The notes beneath the pieces were generated by a model. The model worked only from the letters and a program-made list of their open reading frames with translations. It made no database searches and was not told the DNA's origin. The position numbers and the translations under genes were made by a program. DNA of 7,709 nt from an uncultured beta proteobacterium (lineage in GTDB: Bacteria; Pseudomonadota; Gammaproteobacteria; Burkholderiales; Burkholderiaceae): positions 1-7,709 of the forward strand of contig CAIYZI010000723.1 in the NCBI GenBank assembly GCA_903930665.1, in the 5' to 3' direction. Shown one piece after another: positions 1-7,259 of the stretch; within the stretch, counting starts at the first letter, position 1; each line of letters starts with the position of its first letter.

Positions 1-1933
1 CATCAAAAAAGATGACTTTTTTGTTTTTAGCTCTATGGGCCGCGATAACAGGGTGATGTTGGTTCTGAGCAAAGAAAATCACGCGCCCAGTACAAAAATC
101 TCCCATTTTGGCAACAATTGGATCGGCAGCATTTAAGACTGCAGCACCTGTTGGTGCTACGTTTTGAACAATTACCCGTTTGAGGATCGCCAGATCTTCA
201 ACGCTCGTTATGTAATTTAAACCTAGATGATCACCTTCACCAATATTGGTCACCACTGCAACTTCACAACGGTCAAAGCCTAAGCCTTCACGCAACATAC
301 CACCGCGAGCAGTTTCTAAAACAGCGGCATCAGTATCTGGATGCATTAATACATTACGCGCACTTCGTGGACCACTGCAATCACCAGAGTCAATCAGGCG
401 TTGATTGATATAAACACCATCAGTGGTGGTCATGCCTACCCGTAGGCCTGTTTCATTTAATAGATGGGAGATCAGTCGTACGGTGGTAGTTTTGCCATTT
501 GTACCTGTTACTGCCACTACTGGAATACGTCCATCTTCTCCTTGTGGATACATCATATTGATGATGTCTTCACCCACTGCGCGACCCTTGCCATAAGAAG
601 GTTTGAGATGCATGCGCAAACCTGGGGCAGCATTGATTTCTACAATACCGCCGCCTTGTGATTCAAGCGATTTATAGATCGACTCGCATAAGATATCTAC
701 GCCAGCAATGTCTAGGCCAATCATTTGCGCTGCAGCGATAGCACTAGCAGCAACATCTGGATGCACATCATCAGTCACATCCGTCGCTGTACCACCAGTA
801 CTGAGGTTGGCGTTATTGCGTAACAGCACGCGTTCGCCAGTTTTAGGTACGTATTGCGGTGTGAGATTGGAGCTGGCTAAATGCGCAAGCGCAATGTCGT
901 CAAATCGAATTTTGGTAAGCGCAGTTGCATGACCATCACCGCGTAATGGATTTTTGTTTTCGATTTCCACTAACTGGGCGATTGTGTGGGTGCCATCACC
1001 AACAACTTGAGCAGGCTCGCGACGTGCTGCCGCTGAAAGGCGATTACCTACCACTAGTAAGCGGTAGTCTGCGCCTGGCAAGTAACGCTCAACAATGGTT
1101 TCTCGGCCAAAGGCTTGGGTCACGATGAAGCCAGCGCGAATCTCATCTTCGGTCTGAATATTGGCAACAACGCCTTTACCTTGATTACCGTCTTTTGGTT
1201 TAAGTACGACAGCACCGCCAATTTTTTGAGCGGCGCGCCAGGCATCATCGGCAGTAGTAACCACTTCGCCAATAGGAACAGATACACCAGCAGCAGTTAG
1301 AAGATTCTTGGTGAGTTCTTTATCTTGCGCAATCGCTTCAGCAATCGCGCTTGTGTCACTAGTTTCTGCGGCCTGAATGCGTTTTTGTTTGCTACCCCAG
1401 CCAAACTGCACCATGCTGCCTTCAGTCATACGGCGATAGGGGATATTGCGTTGTACGGCAGCATCGACAATCGATCCCGTACTTGGACCTAAGCGAACAT
1501 CTTCATAGAGCGCTTCTAATTCAGAAAGAGCGGCGGCTAGATCAAAGGGCGCATCATTTAAGGTGGCCTGAATAAGGGTGAAGGCAAAGTCAAAAGCCAT
1601 CCGACCTACAAGCTCTTCAATGTATTCAACAATAACTTGAAAGACGCCATCCTCAATCGTTTGGACAGTACGGCTAAAGGTGACAGGGCAGCCTGCTTGA
1701 GCTTGTAAGCCTAATGCAGCATGTTCTAAAGCGTGAGCTAAAGAAAGTGTCTCGCCGTGACCACCGCGACGCATACTTCCTAATTGAGGAAAGCGCTCAC
1801 GAATTTTCGTTTCAAACTCAGGAATAGAATCAATTGATCTTTCATGAAGTTCGCAAGAAACAATAGCCTCTAAGGCAGTGTGGCGGCTCCATAAATTTGG
1901 GCCGCGCAACATACGAATACGGGTGATTTCCAA
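1..1933 (-). CDS. cphA: Cyanophycin synthetase CphA (canonical form), 3' end outside window
   Basis: Cytoplasmic enzyme that builds cyanophycin by ATP-dependent addition of Asp to the backbone and Arg to each Asp side chain. I translated 644 residues by hand; the frame stays open to base 1, so the C-terminal part (probably over 200 aa) is missing. Order: N domain (1 to ~160) opening with MLRGPNLWSRH and carrying HALEH (H67, E70, H71); ATP-grasp G domain (~161-465) with K245, GNQGKG 249-254 and VEINAAPG 431-438; Mur-ligase-like M domain with an intact P-loop GTNGKTT 477-483, ETARGG 540-545 and NIGEGDH 563-569. All key motifs look intact, so both ligase sites should work. The start is TTG, chosen because MEITRIRMLRGPN matches the usual CphA N-terminus, an AGGGG lies 5 nt upstream, and it directly follows the TAA of the preceding gene. 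ATG at codon 8 (1912-1910) would cut into the conserved start. Probably co-transcribed with CphA' and translationally coupled to it. Confidence 0.95.
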   Translation of the reverse strand, partial: MEITRIRMLRGPNLWSRHTALEAIVSCELHERSIDSIPEFETKIRERFPQLGSMRRGGHGETLSLAHALEHAALGLQAQAGCPVTFSRTVQTIEDGVFQVIVEYIEELVGRMAFDFAFTLIQATLNDAPFDLAAALSELEALYEDVRLGPSTGSIVDAAVQRNIPYRRMTEGSMVQFGWGSKQKRIQAAETSDTSAIAEAIAQDKELTKNLLTAAGVSVPIGEVVTTADDAWRAAQKIGGAVVLKPKDGNQGKGVVANIQTEDEIRAGFIVTQAFGRETIVERYLPGADYRLLVVGNRLSAAARREPAQVVGDGTHTIAQLVEIENKNPLRGDGHATALTKIRFDDIALAHLASSNLTPQYVPKTGERVLLRNNANLSTGGTATDVTDDVHPDVAASAIAAAQMIGLDIAGVDILCESIYKSLESQGGGIVEINAAPGLRMHLKPSYGKGRAVGEDIINMMYPQGEDGRIPVVAVTGTNGKTTTVRLISHLLNETGLRVGMTTTDGVYINQRLIDSGDCSGPRSARNVLMHPDTDAAVLETARGGMLREGLGFDRCEVAVVTNIGEGDHLGLNYITSVEDLAILKRVIVQNVAPTGAAVLNAADPIVAKMGDFCTGRVIFFAQNQHHPVIAAHRAKNKKVIFFD

Positions 1934-4126
1934 TTAAGCCCCTGCGGATGTGCTGGTGTCAAAAACAAATGTTTCGGCACCAGCTTCAATAACGTTGAAT
2001 GGAATGTCTAAGGCCCATGCCGCAGCAATAGCAGCTCCTAAATTCATGGATTTCCATGGTGAATCTGCATTAGGTTCTGAGTGCTTTGGAACGGGAATAC
2101 TCTTCTGGGTTAACTTGTCAGACTTGAGGGTGATTTGTTGTTTGCCAACTAAAACAGCGCGCCCACCATTGCTGATGTGCTGTTCAATCACTTCTGATTT
2201 GGGATCTTGGGTAAAGAAAATGACTTCACCGTCACACAGCTCTGCCATTTTGACAACCATGGCGTCATCGGCATTGAGCACGGCAACACCATTGGGTAGT
2301 ACGACATCAACTTGGGTGCGAACGACGCTAAAGACTTGGTCTTCATCAAAGATGGCGTACTGTGGGAAGTTGGCTTTTGGATCAATATTGAGAACCACGC
2401 CCACTTGGCAACGATCATAAGCAAGACCTTCAATCAACATCGAGAGGTGGTTGTTCTCAATCACCGCAGCCTCTACAGAGCGGTTTAATAAAGTGCGTCG
2501 TGCATTTTCCCAATTGGCGGCATTGCTTTTTTGAATCGCACGATGTCCAAAAAATAAACCTTTGCTTGAAGACAAGCCAACATATTTATTGGTCAAGCGT
2601 AAAAAATGGGCGATCATTTCTGCGACGGGAGTCTTGCCCTTTTCGCCACACACACCAATGACGGGGATGCGGAAATCCACACCTGATGGGAAGAGGTGGT
2701 CGGCGATGGCTTTACCAACGGGCTGTGGTTTACCGCTAGCAGGTTTTAAATGCATCAAGAGGCCAGGGCCAGCATTGACTTCAACAATCGCCGCATTTTG
2801 GGATTCCAGTGGCTTACTAATATCTTGAGCAACCAAATCTACGCCCGCAATTTCCAGGCCCACTACCCGTGCGGCTAGAGCCACTTGGTTGGCAACATCA
2901 GGGTGAACCAAGTCGGTGACATCAAAAGCCACATTGCCATTACTTTGAATCAATACCTTTTGATCTAAGGCCGGAATGCTTGCACCGGTCAATTTTTGGC
3001 GGGTTAATTCAAGCTCTACCGCAGAGTCAATTCGCACGGGATTTAGGGGGTGTTCTTCTGCCGTGCCACGCCGAGGATCTGAATTAATTTGGGTTTGAAT
3101 TAACTCCAAAATGGTGTGTTTACCATCACCAGTAACCCAAACGGTTTCACCTTTTGCAGCAGCTACTACCTTGTTGCCTACGACTAGTAAGCGATGTTCA
3201 TCACCAATGATGTGACGCTCAACTAAGACTTCGCTACCTTCATCAATCGCAACTGCATAAGCAGCTTCAATTTCTTGTTGGGTATAAAGATTGATAAATA
3301 CCCCCCGACCATGATTGCCATCAATGGGTTTAACCACGACTGGTAAGCCAATATCTTGAGCAGCCTCCCAAGCGTCATCAGGACTGGTGACTGTCCTTCC
3401 TTCTGGCGTTGGCACACCAGCACTGGCTAGAAGGCTTTTGGTTAAGTCTTTATCTCGAGAGATGGTTTCAGCAATGGCGCTAGTCTGATCTGTCTCTGCA
3501 GTCCAAATACGGCGTTGTTTTGAGCCATAGCCCAATTGCACTAAATTACCATCCGATAGGCGAATGGAGGGAATGCCTCTTTCTTCAGCAGCATTGACGA
3601 TGCATGCCGTGCTTGGACCTAGTAAGAGGTCATCACTTAGATCACGTAAATTTTCGAGGATGGTTTGAACTTGAGCAACAGGATCTTTGGTGTCCTGAGC
3701 GATTGCAAGATACAGGTCGCGAGCGTATTTGAGGGCAGTAAGGGTAACTTCCTCGTTAATGGCGCTCACAATGACCTTGTAAACGCTGCGACGGTCGCCA
3801 TCACGGGCTTTTCCGAACCCGCCGGGAATACAAGCGAGATTTTGGAGTTCTAAGGTGAGGTGTTCCAAAATATGGGCTGGCCAAGTGCCTTCTTCGACCC
3901 GTTTTAAAAAACCACCAGTTTCACCATAGCTGCAGCGATGCTCTTGCAGGCTAGGTAGCGCTTTGACTAAACGCTCGTAAAAGCCAGGAATCAGGTTAGA
4001 GGGGTAATCCTCCAGGTCACCAATGTCTATCCAAACCTCGATGACAGGGTGGTAGGTCCACATATTGGGACCGCGGAGATGCTTGACGCTCAAGATCTCG
4101 ATAGTTTTATCTAGTAATTGGGGCAT
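1934..4126 (-). CDS. cphA': Short cyanophycin synthetase paralogue CphA' with degenerate Mur-ligase domain
   Basis: A 730-aa CphA homologue. Seen: N domain (1 to ~175) with HLRGPNMW and HILEH (H85, E88, H89); ATP-grasp domain (~176-485) with K266, GNHGRG 270-275 and VEVNAGPG 448-455, all apparently intact. The Mur-ligase-like domain starts near 488 but is altered: the P-loop reads GEKGKTP (494-500) where CphA has GTNGKTT; ETARGG is replaced by ENNHLS (557-562); NIGEGDH is replaced by NIDPKAN (580-586). The protein ends right after the stretch matching the end of the central Mur domain (NLGAAIAAAWAL, 695-706), so the C-terminal Mur lobe is absent. Known: cyanobacterial CphA2 is a short paralogue that polymerises beta-Asp-Arg dipeptide. 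Inferred: this protein keeps backbone-ligase activity but cannot add Arg. It could also be a regulatory or priming partner of CphA. The ATG at 4126 gives an 8-residue extension relative to CphA and has no clear Shine-Dalgarno; no better start is seen. It is first in a two-gene operon. Confidence 0.92.
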   Translation of the reverse strand: MPQLLDKTIEILSVKHLRGPNMWTYHPVIEVWIDIGDLEDYPSNLIPGFYERLVKALPSLQEHRCSYGETGGFLKRVEEGTWPAHILEHLTLELQNLACIPGGFGKARDGDRRSVYKVIVSAINEEVTLTALKYARDLYLAIAQDTKDPVAQVQTILENLRDLSDDLLLGPSTACIVNAAEERGIPSIRLSDGNLVQLGYGSKQRRIWTAETDQTSAIAETISRDKDLTKSLLASAGVPTPEGRTVTSPDDAWEAAQDIGLPVVVKPIDGNHGRGVFINLYTQQEIEAAYAVAIDEGSEVLVERHIIGDEHRLLVVGNKVVAAAKGETVWVTGDGKHTILELIQTQINSDPRRGTAEEHPLNPVRIDSAVELELTRQKLTGASIPALDQKVLIQSNGNVAFDVTDLVHPDVANQVALAARVVGLEIAGVDLVAQDISKPLESQNAAIVEVNAGPGLLMHLKPASGKPQPVGKAIADHLFPSGVDFRIPVIGVCGEKGKTPVAEMIAHFLRLTNKYVGLSSSKGLFFGHRAIQKSNAANWENARRTLLNRSVEAAVIENNHLSMLIEGLAYDRCQVGVVLNIDPKANFPQYAIFDEDQVFSVVRTQVDVVLPNGVAVLNADDAMVVKMAELCDGEVIFFTQDPKSEVIEQHISNGGRAVLVGKQQITLKSDKLTQKSIPVPKHSEPNADSPWKSMNLGAAIAAAWALDIPFNVIEAGAETFVFDTSTSAGA
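1939..1943 (-). promoter_or_regulatory. Ribosome binding site for TTG-started cphA
   Basis: On the minus strand AGGGG lies inside the last codons of cphA', followed by 5 nt that include the cphA' stop codon, then TTG. Site and spacing fit a Shine-Dalgarno and support TTG (1933-1931) as the cphA start. The arrangement implies that ribosomes finishing cphA' can restart on cphA. Confidence 0.6.
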
Positions 4127-4140
4127 GTGTGGAGCGGGGA

Positions 4141-4172
4141 GGGGTTTATGCCTTAGTTTGGCAGTAAACCCC
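4141..4172 (-). promoter_or_regulatory. Strong hairpin in the presumed 5' leader of cphA'
   Basis: GGGGTTTATGCC (4141-4152) pairs with GGCA plus TAAACCCC (4160-4163, 4165-4172), a 12-bp stem with one bulged G (4164) and a 7-nt loop. In the cphA' transcript it ends 14 nt before the ATG, and the gap is C-rich with no Shine-Dalgarno. Neither side has a U-tract directly after the stem, so an intrinsic terminator is unlikely. It could be a translational control element, an mRNA stabiliser, or a DNA palindrome bound by a regulator. Confidence 0.5.
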
Positions 4173-4311
4173 AGACTATCTCTCTGTTTTAGTAGTTATT
4201 GAAAATCCACAAAATTAGCAAAAATACGTTAAAAGACTTACTTTGATAATTTAACGGTTTTCTAGTCTGGAAGGTTGACAGAACTTATAAATTGAAAAAA
4301 CTCAGCTCCAC

Positions 4312-4317
4312 TATACT
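4312..4317 (+). promoter_or_regulatory. Possible -10 box for the ABC transporter gene
   Basis: TATACT matches five of six bases of the sigma70 -10 consensus and sits 10 nt before the ATG. If it is used, the transcript would be almost leaderless. There is no -35 at normal spacing: TTGAAA at 4292-4297 is 14 bp away and TTGACA at 4275-4280 is 31 bp away. This is a weak call. Confidence 0.25.
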
Positions 4318-4327
4318 TTTAGAGTAA

Positions 4328-6667
4328 ATGAATTCAGAAATCACGTCCTTTGCCCCTACCTTACCAAGTAATTGGCAGCTTGCCTTAGGGGCATCCGAGT
4401 CCCCCGTAAAAACCCTTGACTCCGTTCTAGCCTGGGTTGAGCTAGATCTGGATGCGGATTTACGCTTTCAGAAAAGCTTGTTGGTATTGACTGGGCAGGG
4501 CTTGATTTGGACCGATGGCAATACTTTTGAGTTGTGGCCTATGAGTTCGCAGGCTCATCTTCTCCATGGTGATCATGCTGGTGTTGGGCATCTTAAATTA
4601 GAAGCAACTGAAAAATTACTAAGGATTTGGTATTTCACCTTAGCAGTGAACCCTCAAGTACTCCGTTTACAGTCTGCCTTTAAGCAGCTTTCTCAGGGTC
4701 ACCAGCCTAGCAAGGGTCATCCTGAGGCTGGTGAGTATGAAAAGCAGGTATGTGCCGTCTGCTTAAGTGCAAAACCTGCTAATTCAGATGCATGTCCTAC
4801 ATGCGATCCAGAAGATGACAAGCCCCCATCAACCTGGACTTTGTTTAAGTTGTGGCGTTTTGCTCGTCCTTATAAAAAACAACTTCTTTTGGGGTTTGTC
4901 TTAACTCTTTTATCTACTGGTGCAACCTTAATTCCGCCTTACCTGACGATGCCTCTGATGGATCACGTGTTGATCCCTTATGAGCGTGGGAATCCAATTG
5001 ATTTTCAGCTGGCAAGCAAATATCTCTTGGCGCTATTTGGCGCCTCTGTTGTGGCCTGGGCTTTGGGATGGTGGAAGACCTACCTACTTGCATTGGTTAG
5101 CGAGCGCATTGGTGCCGATCTTCGCAATACTACGTTTGAGCATTTGCTTAAGCTCTCTCTCGAATATTTTGGTGGTAAAAGAACAGGGGATCTGATTGCA
5201 CGCATTGGCGCTGAGACCGATCGTATTTGTGTTTTCCTGTCTTTGTACGCTTTAGATTTTGCAACTGATGTACTGATGATTGCTATGACGGCAGCGATCT
5301 TGGTCTCGATTGATCCTTTGCTGGCTCTGGTAACGCTTGCACCGCTGCCATTTATCGTCTGGATGATTCATGTTGTGCGCGATAAGTTGCGCTTTGGTTT
5401 TGAGAAGATTGATCGTATCTGGTCTGAGGTCACCAATATCTTGGCTGATACGATTCCAGGTATTCGTGTTGTGAAGGCTTTTGCTCAGGAAGATCGTGAG
5501 CTCAAGCGCTTTATGGATTCCAATAAACACAATCTTCAAATTAATGATCGCGTGAATCGCATTTGGGGATTGTTTTCACCCACAGTGACTTTGTTAACTG
5601 AAACCGGTCTTTTAGTGGTTTGGGGTTTTGGTATCTGGCAGGTAGCGCATCGTCATATTACGGTGGGTGTACTCATAGCATTCTTGGCCTATATCGGGCG
5701 CTTTTATATTCGCTTGGATTCGATGAGTCGGATTGTTTCTCATACGCAAAAAGCGGCAGCTGGAGCTAAGCGTATCTTTGATATTTTGGATCACGTCTCG
5801 AGCGTTCCGGAACCTCTTAATCCTGCACCCCTGGTTGATGTCAAAGGCCGCATCTCCTTGCGTAATGTAGGTTTTCGCTATGGCAATCGTGCAGTTTCAA
5901 AGGGAATTGATTTAGATATCGCCCCCGGAGAGATGATCGGTTTAGTGGGTCATAGTGGCTCGGGCAAGAGTACTTTAGTGAACTTGATTTGCCGTTTCTA
6001 TGATGTCAGTGCTGGCGCCATTTTGCTCGATGGGCGCGATATCAGAAGTATCGGTATTGCCGATTATCGCAAGTGTATTGGGTTAGTTTTGCAAGAGCCA
6101 TTTTTATTCTTTGGCACGATTGCTGAGAATATTGCTTATGGCAAACCTGATGCTACTCGCGAGGAAATTATTGAAGCGGCCCGCGCTGCCCATGCTCATG
6201 AATTCATTTTGCGTTTACCCCTTGGATATGACTCCTTAGTGGGCGAGCGTGGTCAATCTTTGTCAGGTGGTGAGCGTCAGCGTATTTCGATTGCGCGCGC
6301 CTTATTAATCAATCCAAGTATTTTGATTTTGGATGAAGCCACCTCTTCAGTCGATACCACTACTGAAAAAGAAATTCAACGTGCCTTGGATAACCTTGTA
6401 AAAGGTCGAACAACTATTGCGATTGCCCATCGCCTATCTACTTTGAGAAAGGCTGATCGCCTAGTGGTTCTGGACAAAGGCGAGATTGTCGAAATTGGCT
6501 CACACGACCAGTTGATGGATGCTCAAGGGGCTTACTACGCTCTGTATCAAGCGCAATTGCGCCATGCCGCAGAATTGGTTGAAGGCGGTGCTATCGGTGA
6601 AAGTATCGATGAGCAAGAAGAGGGCGTCTTGGAAGAAGTCGCCAAAAATACGGGGGGTGGAGTATGA
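4328..6667 (+). CDS. Cyanophycin-associated ABC exporter half-transporter (fused TMD-NBD) with N-terminal accessory domain
   Basis: A 779-aa inner-membrane ABC exporter of the MsbA/LmrA-like type, expected to work as a homodimer. Order seen: an N-terminal soluble domain (~1-125) of alternating strands that I cannot assign with certainty (possibly PH-like); a four-Cys zinc-knuckle motif, CxxC-10-CxxC (C142, C145, C156, C159); a six-helix membrane domain (~180-465, hydrophobic runs near 187-207, 232-257, 303-327, 328-350, 418-440 and 444-462); and an ABC ATPase domain with Walker A GHSGSGKST 541-549, Q-loop Q589, signature LSGGE 645-649, Walker B ILILDE 665-670 and switch H701. All ATPase motifs are intact. 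Ordinary half-exporters are about 580-600 aa, so the first ~165 residues are an addition. An in-frame TAA directly precedes the ATG, which fixes the upstream limit; only a weak AGAG lies before it. It overlaps the DUF1854 gene by 4 bp and diverges from the cyanophycin synthetases, so a role in cyanophycin metabolism is inferred from context. The substrate is unknown. Confidence 0.93.
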   Translation: MNSEITSFAPTLPSNWQLALGASESPVKTLDSVLAWVELDLDADLRFQKSLLVLTGQGLIWTDGNTFELWPMSSQAHLLHGDHAGVGHLKLEATEKLLRIWYFTLAVNPQVLRLQSAFKQLSQGHQPSKGHPEAGEYEKQVCAVCLSAKPANSDACPTCDPEDDKPPSTWTLFKLWRFARPYKKQLLLGFVLTLLSTGATLIPPYLTMPLMDHVLIPYERGNPIDFQLASKYLLALFGASVVAWALGWWKTYLLALVSERIGADLRNTTFEHLLKLSLEYFGGKRTGDLIARIGAETDRICVFLSLYALDFATDVLMIAMTAAILVSIDPLLALVTLAPLPFIVWMIHVVRDKLRFGFEKIDRIWSEVTNILADTIPGIRVVKAFAQEDRELKRFMDSNKHNLQINDRVNRIWGLFSPTVTLLTETGLLVVWGFGIWQVAHRHITVGVLIAFLAYIGRFYIRLDSMSRIVSHTQKAAAGAKRIFDILDHVSSVPEPLNPAPLVDVKGRISLRNVGFRYGNRAVSKGIDLDIAPGEMIGLVGHSGSGKSTLVNLICRFYDVSAGAILLDGRDIRSIGIADYRKCIGLVLQEPFLFFGTIAENIAYGKPDATREEIIEAARAAHAHEFILRLPLGYDSLVGERGQSLSGGERQRISIARALLINPSILILDEATSSVDTTTEKEIQRALDNLVKGRTTIAIAHRLSTLRKADRLVVLDKGEIVEIGSHDQLMDAQGAYYALYQAQLRHAAELVEGGAIGESIDEQEEGVLEEVAKNTGGGV

Positions 6668-7167
6668 ATAAGCTCAGTCAAGGCAATGACGTGATGGCTT
6701 ATCAAAAACCCCATCAGCTTGAGCGAGACGCATTAGGTCGATTGGTATTAGTGGATGCTGTAGGTACTCGTCATGTTGGTGTGTATCCCGTTCGAGCCTT
6801 TCCGATCACGGCGCCCAATGCGGGAATTTCCATCATGGATCAATCGGGTAAAGAGCTTTGCTGGTTTTCGGATATCGCCTCAATACCTGAATTGGAATTA
6901 GGCTTAATAGAAGAAGAAATGGCCGCCAGGGAGCTTATGCCAGTGATTGAGAAAATTACCAAAGTATCAACATTTGCAACCCCAAGTATTTGGGATATCG
7001 AAACTGACAAGGGCCCCACTCGCATTCGCCTGAAGGGCGAGGAAGATATTCGCCGTATTGCAGGCAATACCTTGTTGATAGCAGATTCCAATGGTTTGCA
7101 GTTTTTAATCAAAGACTCTACACAGCTAGATAAATTGAGTAAAAAACTGCTGGATCGTTTCCGCTAA
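6664..7167 (+). CDS. DUF1854 family protein associated with cyanophycin metabolism
   Basis: A 167-aa soluble protein with no signal peptide or membrane segment. I recognise it as DUF1854 from VGVYPVRAFPITAP (39-52), the CWFSDIASIPEL run (66-77) with the acidic helix after it, and a C-terminal half ending near LLDRFR. The family has no established biochemical function that I know of; my recollection is that database models call it cyanophycin-metabolism-associated because it sits with cphA and this ABC transporter. The start overlaps the ABC stop as ATGA, indicating an operon and coupled translation, with a G-rich tract (6652-6662) just upstream. A second ATG at 6694 (residue 11), with AAGG 10 nt before it, is an alternative start giving MAYQKPHQLERD. 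It is probably a partner or regulatory subunit of the transporter; this is inferred from the overlap only. Confidence 0.88.
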   Translation: MNKLSQGNDVMAYQKPHQLERDALGRLVLVDAVGTRHVGVYPVRAFPITAPNAGISIMDQSGKELCWFSDIASIPELELGLIEEEMAARELMPVIEKITKVSTFATPSIWDIETDKGPTRIRLKGEEDIRRIAGNTLLIADSNGLQFLIKDSTQLDKLSKKLLDRFR

Positions 7168-7170
7168 AAT
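7165..7170 (+). promoter_or_regulatory. Possible -10 box for tRNA-Thr
   Basis: TAAAAT (five of six to TATAAT) overlaps the stop codon of the DUF1854 gene and ends 13 nt before the mature tRNA. No -35 at 16-18 bp is seen; TTGAGT at 7135-7140 is 24 bp away. The tRNA may instead be cut from read-through transcripts of the upstream operon, since no terminator lies between them. Confidence 0.25.
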
Positions 7171-7183
7171 ACGCATTAAAGTC

Positions 7184-7259
7184 GCCGCTTTAGCTCAGTT
7201 GGTAGAGCAGTTCATTCGTAATGAAAAGGTCGCCAGTTCGATTCCGGCAAGCGGCACCA
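7184..7259 (+). tRNA. tRNA-Thr (anticodon CGU)
   Basis: 76 nt fold into a full cloverleaf. The acceptor stem GCCGCTT/AAGCGGC is perfect; the D arm is GCTC..GAGC; the anticodon loop TTCGTAA has anticodon CGT, reading ACG (Thr); the T loop is TTCGATT; discriminator A is followed by an encoded CCA. The anticodon stem has a G27-A43 non-pair, which as I recall E. coli tRNA-Thr(CGU) shares. The T stem GCCAG/CCGGC has an A-C mismatch at the 52-62 pair. It lies 16 bp after the DUF1854 stop codon. Confidence 0.95.

Larger units (their letters stand above)
4127..4327. promoter_or_regulatory. Divergent intergenic region between the cph operon and the ABC/DUF1854 operon
   Basis: This 201-bp, mostly AT-rich gap must carry promoters for both directions. 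Seen: a 12-bp-stem hairpin next to cphA' (4141-4172), a 7-bp inverted repeat CGTTAAA/TTTAACG (4227-4233 and 4250-4256), and promoter-like boxes towards the ABC gene: TTGACA (4275-4280), TATAAA (4286-4291), TTGAAA (4292-4297) and TATACT (4312-4317). None of these forms a consensus pair with 16-18 bp spacing; TTGAAA to TATACT is 14 bp. I found no convincing sigma70 pair for the minus strand. No ArgR-like box was recognised, although the product is arginine-rich. Confidence 0.5.

Noticed and set aside
1..1933. Possibility that this stretch is a non-coding or broken gene
   Set aside because: Hand translation of the minus strand gives an unbroken CphA frame from 1933 to base 1, checked at several motifs; it merely lacks its stop inside the window.
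1950..2420. 156-codon open frame on the plus strand opposite cphA'
   Set aside because: It lies wholly antisense to a well-supported cphA' domain, has no recognisable protein features, and is a shadow of the real gene's codon use. The same applies to the other antisense and out-of-phase frames inside the cph and ABC genes.
4141..4180. Hairpin as a Rho-independent terminator
   Set aside because: No run of T follows the stem directly in either direction, and no gene ends nearby; it sits before two divergent starts.
4173..4327. ArgR operator controlling cyanophycin genes
   Set aside because: I searched by eye for TGAAT/ATTCA-type palindromes and found only partial half-sites, not a convincing box.
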